Below are positions 15,046 to 19,428 of a DNA stretch of 20,380 bases, in pieces; the stretch's first letter is position 1; each line of letters starts with the position of its first letter. Source of the stretch: a virus; the IMG/VR virus record IMGVR_UViG_3300032117_000189, positions 1-20,380 of that record; one strand, 5' to 3'. The position numbers were made by a program, and so were the translations under genes. The notes below the pieces were generated by a model, which saw only the letters and a program-made list of their open reading frames with translations, did no database searches and was not told the origin of the DNA.

Positions 15046-15088
15046 GTAAGTGCTCACAAACGTGGGCATTCCTACCGGAAGGAAAACC

Positions 15089-15382
15089 ATGTCAGCAACC
15101 GCTAACATTTTTACTGCCGTTGGTACTTCTTGGGCTGCTAGCGCCGTGGGTTTTGTCGCCTATGCTGTTAAGGCTGCAAAGAAGGACAACGCCAAGTTCC
15201 AGGCTTTTATTGCCCACATTGAAACAGAATTTGACAACGTTTTGCTTGAGGTGCAAAAGGTAGAGTTGTCACTTTCCGCCCTCGTCCCCGCGCCGGCTCC
15301 CGAGCCTGCCCCTGTAACGCCTGCGCCTGCAAAGACCGTAGCCAAGCGAGTTTCTACCGCATCAAAGCGTAATTTGCGTTAA
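15089..15382 (+). CDS. Small protein with N-terminal hydrophobic helix and Pro/Ala linker
   Basis: 97 residues, ATG at 15089 with GGAAGGA 6-7 bases upstream; a GTG at 15050 in the same frame sits at the predicted transcription start and is an alternative. Residues 5-30 (ANIFTAVGTSWAASAVGFVA) form a hydrophobic helix, 31-62 a charged helix, then a Pro/Ala/Glu linker (VPAPAPEPAPVTPAPAK) and a basic end (KRVSTASKRNLR). This build suggests a membrane-attached protein with a flexible basic tail that could contact nucleic acid. Family unknown. It is the first gene after the rightward promoter. Confidence 0.72.
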   Translation: MSATANIFTAVGTSWAASAVGFVAYAVKAAKKDNAKFQAFIAHIETEFDNVLLEVQKVELSLSALVPAPAPEPAPVTPAPAKTVAKRVSTASKRNLR

Positions 15383-15392
15383 GGGATTTGCG

Positions 15393-15426
15393 GGGCATGA
15401 AGTGCGCTAAACAACATTTCATGCCC
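15393..15426 (+). other. Hairpin between the 15089 gene and tRNA-Asn
   Basis: GGGCATGAA (15393-15401) pairs with TTCATGCCC (15418-15426), 16-nt loop. It ends 9 bases before tRNA-Asn and has no U-tract, so a processing or mRNA-end-protecting hairpin is more likely than a terminator. Confidence 0.5.
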
Positions 15427-15434
15427 TGTGGCCT

Positions 15435-15506
15435 TGGCCTGTGGCGCAATGGCAGCGCGGGAAACTGTTAATTTCTAGGTTGAAGGTTCGAGTCCTTCCA
15501 GGCCAG
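15435..15506 (+). tRNA. tRNA-Asn (GTT)
   Basis: 72 nt cloverleaf: acceptor TGGCCTG/CAGGCCA, D stem GCGC/GCGC, anticodon stem GGAAA/TTTCT with loop CTGTTAA (anticodon GTT, 15467-15469), T arm GAAGG-TTCGAGT-CCTTC, discriminator G. CCA is not encoded. Confidence 0.92.
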
Positions 15507-15511
15507 CAAAT

Positions 15512-15584
15512 TGGTCAGTAGCATAATGGATAGTGCAACTGGCTTCTATCCAGTCCAGTGTGGGTTCGACTCCCACCTGACCAG
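15512..15584 (+). tRNA. tRNA-Arg (TCT)
   Basis: 73 nt: acceptor TGGTCAG/CTGACCA, anticodon stem ACTGG/CCAGT with loop CTTCTAT (anticodon TCT, 15545-15547, reads AGA), T arm GTGGG-TTCGACT-CCCAC, discriminator G, no encoded CCA. Five bases after tRNA-Asn. AGA is a rare codon in many GC-rich hosts. Confidence 0.92.
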
Positions 15585-15589
15585 CATTT

Positions 15590-15661
15590 GCCCCTGTGGC
15601 GTAACGGTAGCGCAGCACTTTTGTAATGTGAAGGTTGGGGGTTCGAATCCCTCCGGGGGCA
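15590..15661 (+). tRNA. tRNA-Thr (TGT)
   Basis: 72 nt: acceptor GCCCCTG/CGGGGGC, D stem GCGT/GCGC, anticodon loop TTTGTAA (anticodon TGT, 15622-15624), T arm GGGGG-TTCGAAT-CCCTC, discriminator A. The anticodon stem GCACT/TGTGA has only three central pairs (first and last positions mismatched), weaker than usual. Ends 18 bases before the next gene, so it is probably cut from a mixed tRNA-mRNA transcript. Confidence 0.88.
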
Positions 15662-15679
15662 CTTTGAACAAGGAGAAAA

Positions 15680-16588
15680 ATGAAGGAAACGATTTACTGC
15701 GCAGGGCCCATGTCCGGGTACAAAGAGTGGAACTTTCCTGCATTTTATGCAAACTCTGATTACATGCGCTCTTTGGGTTGGGATGTTATAAACCCAGCAG
15801 AGTTGGATAAAAACGTTGGCTTTGACCCCAAAATTGCAACGGAAGAGTTTACCGAGCAACACTTCAAAGACGCCATGAAAAGAGATTACAGAGCAATCCT
15901 TGACTGCGATGCCATTGCGTTTATGCCCGGTTGGGAAAAATCCAGGGGCGCCCGACTTGAGCGTGATTTTGCCAGTCGGCTTGGTTTGCCAATGTACCGA
16001 GTTGACGTTGCCAGCAGTTATTTTGAGCAGGAAAAGATTATTGGCATTGCCGGTTTTGCTCAAAGTGGCAAAGACCTTTTGGCTGGTCACTTTGTAGCAA
16101 ACCATGGGTTTGAACGCGTTGCTTTTGCAGACACCCTCCGTGGTATGCTTTACGAGACAAACCCAATTGTGGCGCTTGTTTACGAAGACCGTTTCCGTGA
16201 AGTTACAAGAGTCCAAAGTGTTGTTGACGCAATTGGCTGGGAGGGCGCTAAATCGGAATACCCAGAAATCCGGGAACTCCTTCAGCGCCTTGGAACCGAA
16301 GCGGGGCGCAAGCACATTGCTGATGACATTTGGAGCCGCACCGTTTTTGAACGCCCGCATTTGGCCAAACTGGTAATTCCCGATGTTCGTTTTCCGAATG
16401 AAGCCAAAGCAATTCAAGACAGAGGCGGGGTTATTATCCGAGTCAAGCGAGATGGCTATGAGCCAATCAATGGCCATATTAGCGAAACCGCATATGACGG
16501 GTTTGACATTGTTCTTGAAAACAACGGGGCGCCAGAAGAATTGTTTGCCAGCGCCGAATCCGCACTGGGGTGGGGCAATGGCAATTGA
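15680..16588 (+). CDS. Fusion of DUF4406/deoxyribosyltransferase-like domain and deoxynucleoside monophosphate kinase
   Basis: 302 residues, ATG at 15680 with AGGAG upstream, TGA stop. Residues 1-110 match the DUF4406 (nucleoside 2-deoxyribosyltransferase-like) pattern: IYCAGPMSG, NFPAFYANSDYMRSLGWDV, and DAIAFMPGWEKSRGARLERD. Residues 119-302 match phage dNMP kinases: P-loop IGIAGFAQSGKD (125-132), FADTLRGMLY, LLQRLGTEAGR, VIPDVRFPNEAKAIQ and the INGHISE motif. The kinase would phosphorylate deoxynucleoside monophosphates for phage DNA synthesis; the first domain may act on nucleosides or modified nucleotides. Either part is common alone in phages; the fusion is notable. It overlaps the next gene by 11 bases. 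Confidence 0.85.
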   Translation: MKETIYCAGPMSGYKEWNFPAFYANSDYMRSLGWDVINPAELDKNVGFDPKIATEEFTEQHFKDAMKRDYRAILDCDAIAFMPGWEKSRGARLERDFASRLGLPMYRVDVASSYFEQEKIIGIAGFAQSGKDLLAGHFVANHGFERVAFADTLRGMLYETNPIVALVYEDRFREVTRVQSVVDAIGWEGAKSEYPEIRELLQRLGTEAGRKHIADDIWSRTVFERPHLAKLVIPDVRFPNEAKAIQDRGGVIIRVKRDGYEPINGHISETAYDGFDIVLENNGAPEELFASAESALGWGNGN

Positions 16589-16790
16589 AAGCATTCTTCT
16601 AAAGGCAAAATTCAGCAAAGAAAAAGACCCAGAAAAATGGGCGGCTGAAATAGAGTATATTGAAGTTCTCCGAGAGCACCTAGATGCAATGGCTTATACC
16701 AAGGTGACGCATCAAAAAGAATTAGATGCTCACAAATTGTATCTTAGGAAACTTAACGAAATCGAGCATCCAGGTGCGTTTAAGTCGTGA
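16578..16790 (+). CDS. 70-residue helical protein, unknown
   Basis: ATG at 16578 lies in the last codons of the kinase gene behind a GGGGTGGGG stretch; TGA overlaps the next GTG. The sequence is highly charged and helical (KFSKEKDPEKWAAEIEYIEV, HQKELDAHKLYLRKLNEIEH), probably a short coiled coil. No Cys. Coupled to its neighbours, so probably real. Function unknown. Confidence 0.65.
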   Translation: MAIESILLKAKFSKEKDPEKWAAEIEYIEVLREHLDAMAYTKVTHQKELDAHKLYLRKLNEIEHPGAFKS

Positions 16791-16933
16791 CCGTTTCAAG
16801 AGAAGAGTTTTTTGAGCGGGTTGAAGTTCTTGAAGAAAATTCTATTATTTCCCTGCAATACATGGAAGCGCCAATTCACCAAGCACTTCTTATTCATCAT
16901 ATTTTTGAAGAAGTACGCAAAATTGTCGAATAA
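16787..16933 (+). CDS. 48-residue protein, unknown
   Basis: GTG at 16787 overlaps the previous TGA (GTGA); TAA is four bases before the -35 of the second tRNA promoter. The peptide (MTVSREEFFERVEVLEENSI, then LQYMEAPIHQALLIHHIFEE) is acidic and helical. No separate ribosome site, so translation depends on coupling. Function unknown. Confidence 0.55.
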   Translation: MTVSREEFFERVEVLEENSIISLQYMEAPIHQALLIHHIFEEVRKIVE

Positions 16934-16936
16934 TAC

Positions 16937-16966
16937 TTGACATAGGTTAAAAGCACGTGCTATAAT
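16937..16966 (+). promoter_or_regulatory. Consensus promoter of the second tRNA array
   Basis: TTGACA (16937-16942), 18-base spacer, TATAAT (16961-16966): a perfect match in both hexamers, the best promoter in the window. The expected start, near 16973, is the first base of tRNA-Met, so that tRNA would have almost no 5' leader. Its strength suggests high output of the downstream RNAs. Confidence 0.88.
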
Positions 16967-16972
16967 TTCTAT

Positions 16973-17044
16973 AGCGGGGTAGCGCAGTAGTAGAGCAGCG
17001 GGTTCATGTCCCGAAGGTCGTTGGTGCAAATCCAACTCCCGCCA
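16973..17044 (+). tRNA. tRNA-Met (CAT), initiator type
   Basis: 72 nt. Three initiator marks are visible: base 1 (A) and base 72 (C) do not pair, while the next six acceptor pairs do (GCGGGG/TCCCGC); the anticodon stem has three successive G-C pairs next to the loop (GGG/CCC at 17000-17002 and 17010-17012); and the anticodon is CAT (17005-17007). T arm GTTGG-TGCAAAT-CCAAC has G instead of the usual T at position 55. Loop is TTCATGT, with G37 and T38 instead of the usual AA. CCA is not encoded. Confidence 0.82.
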
Positions 17045-17076
17045 CTAAGAAATATTTGTTGCAACAAACGCATACC

Positions 17077-17166
17077 GGGGTAGGGGCACCTAGCCAAGTT
17101 AAGGTTGCGGTGGGTAGCCTGAGGGCAGGTTTGATTAGGTAAGACGTTCGATTCGTCCCCTACCCG
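17077..17166 (+). ncRNA. tRNA-like element without a normal anticodon loop
   Basis: Outer stem GGGTAGGG (17078-17085)/CCCTACCC (17158-17165) and a textbook T arm GACG-TTCGATT-CGTC (17143-17157) are clear. A D-like arm forms from ACCT/AGGT (17088-17091, 17102-17105). Where the anticodon arm should be, the best fold is AGCCTG/CAGGTT (17116-17121, 17126-17131) closed by a four-base loop AGGG; no 7-base loop with T33 could be folded with a paired stem. About 90 nt, class II length. It may be a decayed Leu/Ser-type tRNA or a functional mimic. Lies between tRNA-Met and tRNA-Tyr in the same array. Confidence 0.5.
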
Positions 17167-17172
17167 CTAAAT

Positions 17173-17255
17173 CGATGGGTAGCAAAGTGGCCAAACGCTT
17201 CTGGCTGTAAACCAGACCTCCTTAGAGTTCGGGGGTTCGAATCCCTCCCCATCGA
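17173..17255 (+). tRNA. tRNA-Tyr (GTA)
   Basis: Class II tRNA: acceptor CGATGGG/CCCATCG, anticodon stem TCTGG/CCAGA with loop CTGTAAA (anticodon GTA, 17207-17209), variable arm of about 13 bases, T arm GGGGG-TTCGAAT-CCCTC, discriminator A. It is the only tRNA in the window followed by an encoded CCA (17256-17258). Confidence 0.92.
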
Positions 17256-17258
17256 CCA

Positions 17259-17478
17259 GTGGCAAGGAAAGTAAACGGAGAATGGGCAACAAGGGTTCGG
17301 CAGACGTGCTGGTAATTCCTTTGTGTATACCTCACCGGCCATTAAAAAGAAGTAGCGACCAGTAGTAAACTTAAGTTGGGAGTGGCTTGCAACCGCCTCA
17401 ATGTATCGGTTGGCGAATAATTCCCGTTAACCCCTGGTTGAATGCAAGGAAATGTTTACTAAGTGACTTGCAAAAATA
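17259..17478 (+). other. 220-base spacer in the RNA array, unassigned
   Basis: No supported ORF. TAGTAAAC (17363-17370) pairs with GTTTACTA (17454-17461), enclosing about 83 bases that contain AACCG/CGGTT (17391-17395, 17407-17411) and a T-arm-like hairpin CCTGG-TTGAATG-CAAGG (17433-17449, four of five pairs). AAGGAA/TTCCTT bounds another segment near 17264-17325. GCAAGGAAA occurs twice (about 17262 and 17444). Decayed or unusual tRNA-like RNAs are possible, but no cloverleaf closes properly. Confidence 0.4.
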
Positions 17479-17552
17479 GCAGACGTGGCGTAATGGTAAC
17501 GTTGGGGAATCTAATTAATTCCCTGTCGTGGGTTCAAGCCCCACCGTCTGCT
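17479..17552 (+). tRNA. tRNA with extended anticodon stem, anticodon uncertain (AAT in best fold)
   Basis: Acceptor GCAGACG/CGTCTGC, D arm GCGT-AATGGTA-ACGT and T arm GTGGG-TTCAAGC-CCCAC are all perfect or nearly so. Between them, GGGGAAT (17504-17510) pairs with ATTCCCT (17518-17524), giving a 7-bp stem and loop CTAATTA. With the usual 5-bp stem the loop would have 11 bases. The variable loop is reduced to three bases. Loop geometry gives anticodon AAT (Ile), rare in bacteria; other phasings are possible. Discriminator T, no CCA. Confidence 0.6.
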
Positions 17553-17556
17553 GGTA

Positions 17557-17623
17557 GACAGTGTGGTGTTAGTGGGAGCACCCGGCCTTTGCCGGAGCAT
17601 CGGTTCAATTCCGGTCGCTGTTA
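17557..17623 (+). ncRNA. Short tRNA-like element with tetraloop in place of anticodon arm
   Basis: 67 nt, about five shorter than a tRNA. Acceptor GACAGTG/CGCTGTT, D arm GTGT-TAGTGGGA-GCAC and T arm ATCGG-TTCAATT-CCGGT fold well. Only 17 bases remain between D and T arms, and they form CCGGC-CTTT-GCCGG plus AGC, a 5-bp stem with a 4-base loop (17582-17595). If read as a loop of six or seven bases, anticodons TTT or TTG could be proposed, but position 33 or 37 would then be wrong. It begins four bases after the previous tRNA. Confidence 0.55.
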
Positions 17624-17648
17624 CAAAGTATAGAATGTTGTAAGATAT

Positions 17649-17719
17649 TCGGGTGAAATGTTACGGTAGCATGGCGGTCTTCAAAACTGCTCGACTAGGT
17701 TCAATTCCTAACATCCGGG
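17649..17719 (+). tRNA. tRNA-Trp-like opal suppressor, anticodon TCA
   Basis: 71 nt class I tRNA: acceptor TCGGGTG/CATCCGG, D arm ATGT-TACGGTA-GCAT, anticodon stem GCGGT/ACTGC with loop CTTCAAA, T arm CTAGG-TTCAATT-CCTAA (outer pair mismatched). The anticodon TCA (17681-17683) reads UGA. The anticodon arm resembles bacterial tRNA-Trp (stem ending GGT, loop CTCCAAA) with C34 changed to T, and the discriminator is G, as tryptophanyl-tRNA synthetase needs. It is far too short and lacks the long variable arm of tRNA-Sec. Expected function is insertion of an amino acid, most likely Trp, at UGA. Confidence 0.82.
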
Positions 17720-17723
17720 CTCT

Positions 17724-17808
17724 GGAAGCGTGGCCGAGCGGCTTAAGGCGTCTGCCTTGAAAGCAGAAGTGTGTAAAAGCACCGGGGGTTCAAATCCCTC
17801 CGCTTCCT
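17724..17808 (+). tRNA. tRNA-Ser (TGA)
   Basis: 85 nt class II tRNA: acceptor GGAAGCG/CGCTTCC, D arm TGGCCGAGCGGCTTAAGGCG, anticodon stem TCTGC/GCAGA with loop CTTGAAA (anticodon TGA, 17758-17760), long variable arm, T arm GGGGG-TTCAAAT-CCCTC. Discriminator T instead of the usual G; CCA not encoded. Confidence 0.92.
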
Positions 17809-17821
17809 CTGCAAATACCCA

Positions 17822-17897
17822 TGAGGGGTGGCGGAATTGGTAGACGCGCCAGACTTTGAATCTGGTTTTATTGGGGGTTCGACGCCCTCCCCCTCAG
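17822..17897 (+). tRNA. tRNA-Gln (TTG)
   Basis: 76 nt: acceptor TGAGGGG/CCCCTCA with T1-A72 and discriminator G, both expected for glutaminyl identity; anticodon stem CCAGA/TCTGG with loop CTTTGAA (anticodon TTG, 17856-17858); T arm GGGGG-TTCGACG-CCCTC. The D arm (GCGGAATTGGTAGACGC) and 7-base variable loop are leucine-like, so it may derive from a tRNA-Leu. Confidence 0.87.
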
Positions 17898-17916
17898 CAA
17901 ACAAAGGAGACAACCA

Positions 17917-18006
17917 ATGAGCGTAACAAATTGGGTAGGCGTAATTGCTTACGTGCTTGGTTTTGCATTCGGAGTTTTATACGGTCGATTAATTTGCAAC
18001 CGGTAG
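17917..18006 (+). CDS. 29-residue membrane peptide
   Basis: ATG at 17917 with AAAGGAGA and 5-8 base spacing, TAG stop. The peptide is one membrane helix (NWVGVIAYVLGFAFGVLYGR) with a short basic end (LICNR). It follows tRNA-Gln by 19 bases and would be read from the tRNA array transcript. The ribosome site is much better than chance for so short an ORF. Function unknown; size fits small phage peptides that act on host membrane proteins. Confidence 0.6.
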   Translation: MSVTNWVGVIAYVLGFAFGVLYGRLICNR

Positions 18007-18022
18007 CAAACCCTGCTATACT
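17994..18022 (+). promoter_or_regulatory. Promoter of the small RNA
   Basis: TTGCAA (17994-17999), 17-base spacer, TATACT (18017-18022), overlapping the end of the 29-residue gene. Four of six and five of six consensus matches. Expected start near 18029. Confidence 0.6.
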
Positions 18023-18028
18023 TGTAGC

Positions 18029-18110
18029 ATGGTGTTCGACACCCGGATGGTCCGGGAAACCTGCGATGTACAGTTAAGCCCTGGCCCTTGTGTAAGGCCG
18101 GGGCTTTTCT
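18029..18110 (+). ncRNA. Putative small RNA of about 80 nt
   Basis: Between the promoter at 17994-18022 and an intrinsic terminator there is no convincing ORF but three hairpins: GGTGT-TCG-ACACC (18031-18043), CCCGGA-TGG-TCCGGG (18042-18056, sharing two bases with the first, so they compete), and the terminator stem. The single-stranded stretch between the second and third, near 18057-18075, is the likely pairing region. No known RNA family is recognised. Confidence 0.55.
18076..18110 (+). terminator. Intrinsic terminator ending the rightward RNA region
   Basis: AAGCCCTGGCC (18076-18086) pairs with GGCCGGGGCTT (18096-18106) around a 9-base loop, followed by TTTTCT. Strong stem (one G-T pair) and U-tract. 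It closes both the small RNA and the tRNA array transcript. Confidence 0.88.
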
Positions 18111-18273
18111 GATTCATGTATACAATCATATTATTGTGTGCCCCCCCATTAAATAAATACAACACAGCAGTTTATATAGAGTCAGCGGCGTTTTCAAAAA
18201 TTTTGTAAAAATCGGTGTCAAAAAAACGCTTGTTCAATAAATAATGTATTTCCCGCCGGCCGTAAACCCCACC
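18111..18273. other. AT-rich intergenic stretch between convergent terminators
   Basis: No supported ORF. It holds a run of seven C (18141-18147), A/T-rich sequence and an imperfect inverted repeat GCGTTTT/AAAACGC about 18187-18230, ending in GCCGGC palindromes near 18255. It separates the rightward array from the leftward 18325-19142 operon. A replication or regulatory role is possible but unsupported. Confidence 0.4.
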
Positions 18274-18313
18274 AAAAAACCCCCCACGCCGGCCGCAGCC
18301 ATTGTGGGGGGTT
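18274..18313 (-). terminator. Intrinsic terminator of the leftward 19142-18325 operon
   Basis: Minus strand stem AACCCCCCAC/GTGGGGGGTT (10 bp; 18304-18313 with 18278-18287), a GC-rich loop, then six T (18279-18274). Begins 12 bases after the TAA of the 26-residue gene. Confidence 0.88.
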
Positions 18314-18324
18314 CTCTAACAAAA

Positions 18325-18405
18325 TTAAACGTGTGGGTGAGGCCCGCTCGTCTCCGCAAGGATAAGCAGTCCAATGACTACCAATAGGACAATCAATCCT
18401 GACAT
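18325..18405 (-). CDS. 26-residue membrane peptide
   Basis: ATG at 18405 directly follows the TAA of the previous gene; AAAGGAG lies about 10 bases upstream, inside that gene. The peptide is almost a single helix (MSGLIVLLVVIGLLILAETS) with a short His/Pro tail. TAA stop, followed at once by a strong terminator. Very short, but ribosome site, spacing and operon end support translation. Function unknown. Confidence 0.55.
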   Translation of the reverse strand: MSGLIVLLVVIGLLILAETSGPHPHV

Positions 18406-18501
18406 TTAGGGTTTATCTCCTTTCTTGGATGTTCCCACTACTATTCCGTAGGCTGCAATGCTTCCAAAAGTAATAACTGCCCATGCAATGATTCCGCTCA
18501 T
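18406..18501 (-). CDS. 31-residue membrane peptide
   Basis: ATG at 18501 overlaps the TAA of the 213-residue gene (TAATG). It encodes one membrane helix (GIIAWAVITFGSIAAYGIVV) and a basic end (TSKKGDKP). It shares the MSG- start with the next peptide, suggesting related small membrane proteins. TAA stop. Function unknown. Confidence 0.6.
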   Translation of the reverse strand: MSGIIAWAVITFGSIAAYGIVVGTSKKGDKP

Positions 18502-19142
18502 TAGAGTTCCTTGCTTAGAAGTGAGGGGCTGTGGGTGTTGTGAATTACACCAATTGTGCCGTTACACCGTACAAACGAACTCCCCGCCCGGGCGATTTTT
18601 GGGGTGGGGCTACTGGCTGGTGAAAGAGACACGGATGCCACAATCTTTACGGGGCCCTCTACGTAATACTCTACGCAGTACCACTTGTGTTCCACGAACT
18701 TTGAAAACTCTTCTTCAGAAAAATCGTGGGTGATAGGGAACACGTCTACGGACCATTTGTTCTCGGGAGGTTTAATCGCACTATTCTCCTGCTCGGTGAT
18801 TGTTTCCTCACTCTTGGGAGCCCCCGAAATTGAGTTTTTCGTCACCGGTCGGTTCTCATCGTACGCCCAAAGTGTATAAACCTTTCCCTCGGAGATAAAA
18901 GCGTGCTCTAGGCTTCCGTAGCCGGCCCAATCAGCAATAGGTTGCCTTGTAGGGGGGCTAGATTGCTCTGTGTCGTCTTTTTTGGCGGGGGCTGAGTAAT
19001 TCGGTTCCCAACGGCCGTCAAGGTGTAGAATCGACGTACGGATGTTGTGGCGATTTCGTTTCTGCAAATCACGCTCCGATTGGGCTAAGAAAAAATTAAT
19101 CGGGTTTGGTTCTGGCTTTTCAGTTGGGTTTGTATTTGGCAT
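18501..19142 (-). CDS. 213-residue protein, unknown
   Basis: ATG at 19142, which lies about at the expected transcription start of the promoter at 19151-19179, so the message is probably leaderless; there is no good ribosome site. The first 105 residues are hydrophilic and partly disordered (NTNPTEKPEPNPINFF, PAKKDDTEQSSPPTRQP). Two short segments look folded: GYGSLEHAFISEGKVYTLWA and the stretch around HDFSEEEFSKFVEHKWYCVE followed by YVEGPVKIVASVSLSP. It has two Cys and no membrane segment. TAA stop coupled to a membrane peptide. No family recognised. Confidence 0.75.
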   Translation of the reverse strand: MPNTNPTEKPEPNPINFFLAQSERDLQKRNRHNIRTSILHLDGRWEPNYSAPAKKDDTEQSSPPTRQPIADWAGYGSLEHAFISEGKVYTLWAYDENRPVTKNSISGAPKSEETITEQENSAIKPPENKWSVDVFPITHDFSEEEFSKFVEHKWYCVEYYVEGPVKIVASVSLSPASSPTPKIARAGSSFVRCNGTIGVIHNTHSPSLLSKEL

Positions 19143-19150
19143 AGGACTCT

Positions 19151-19179
19151 ATTGTACCAGCCCCCAAAACGTTTGTCAA
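19151..19179 (-). promoter_or_regulatory. Strong leftward promoter, probably leaderless
   Basis: Minus strand TTGACA (19179-19174), 17-base spacer, TACAAT (19156-19151): 11 of 12 matches. The ATG at 19142 is 8 bases after the -10 box, so transcription begins within one to three bases of it. Confidence 0.82.
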
Positions 19180-19254
19180 GTAAAAATGCAAAAGCCTTCG
19201 GCAATCGTTCCTGGGGCTGGCCCCCCGAAAATTTTTGGGCGGGGGAAGTCCTCC

Positions 19255-19386
19255 CTACCGGTTCTTTCCCAGTTGGCGGGTTATCACCGATAGTGGTAGC
19301 GCATACTTTGGGTTGCTTAGTTTAACGCCTTTGCGCGTGGTGCGCACATTAATTCCTGGGATTCCACTGCTGATTCGTATCCTCAT
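19255..19386 (-). CDS. 43-residue basic protein
   Basis: ATG at 19386 with AAAGGAG 6 bases upstream, TAG stop. The sequence begins MRIRISSGIPGINVRTTRKG and continues with VKLSNPKYALPLSVITRQLG. The pattern hydrophobic-basic strand, P-G-I/V-N/R-V, then K-G-V-K-L-S recalls the short beta-hairpin proteins of the DUF4236 type, but the match is partial. Strongly basic with no Cys. The ribosome site is excellent, so translation is likely. It stands alone between two regulatory regions. Confidence 0.6.
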   Translation of the reverse strand: MRIRISSGIPGINVRTTRKGVKLSNPKYALPLSVITRQLGKNR

Positions 19387-19428
19387 AGTAACTCCTTTCA
19401 AATCCAGGATACCACACCCTCTAAAAAT

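Noticed and set aside
15515-16618. Long minus-strand ORF (367 codons) opposite the kinase fusion and tRNAs
   Set aside because: Its end contains RRDSNPQPSHYKS- and GGSRTHTGLDRS-type peptides, which arise from the antisense of tRNA T arms and anticodon arms. It is the mirror of a well-supported plus-strand gene.
17160-17342. Minus-strand ORF with GRDSNPRTLRRSGLQPE
   Set aside because: Typical false protein from the antisense of tRNA-Tyr; no ribosome site.
17649-17719. Reading the TCA tRNA as tRNA-Sec
   Set aside because: 71 nt with a 4-base variable loop and 7-bp acceptor; tRNA-Sec is over 90 nt with an 8-bp acceptor and long variable arm.
17856-18077. Plus-strand ORF across tRNA-Gln and the small RNA
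   Set aside because: Starts inside the tRNA and runs through a better supported 29-residue gene in another frame.
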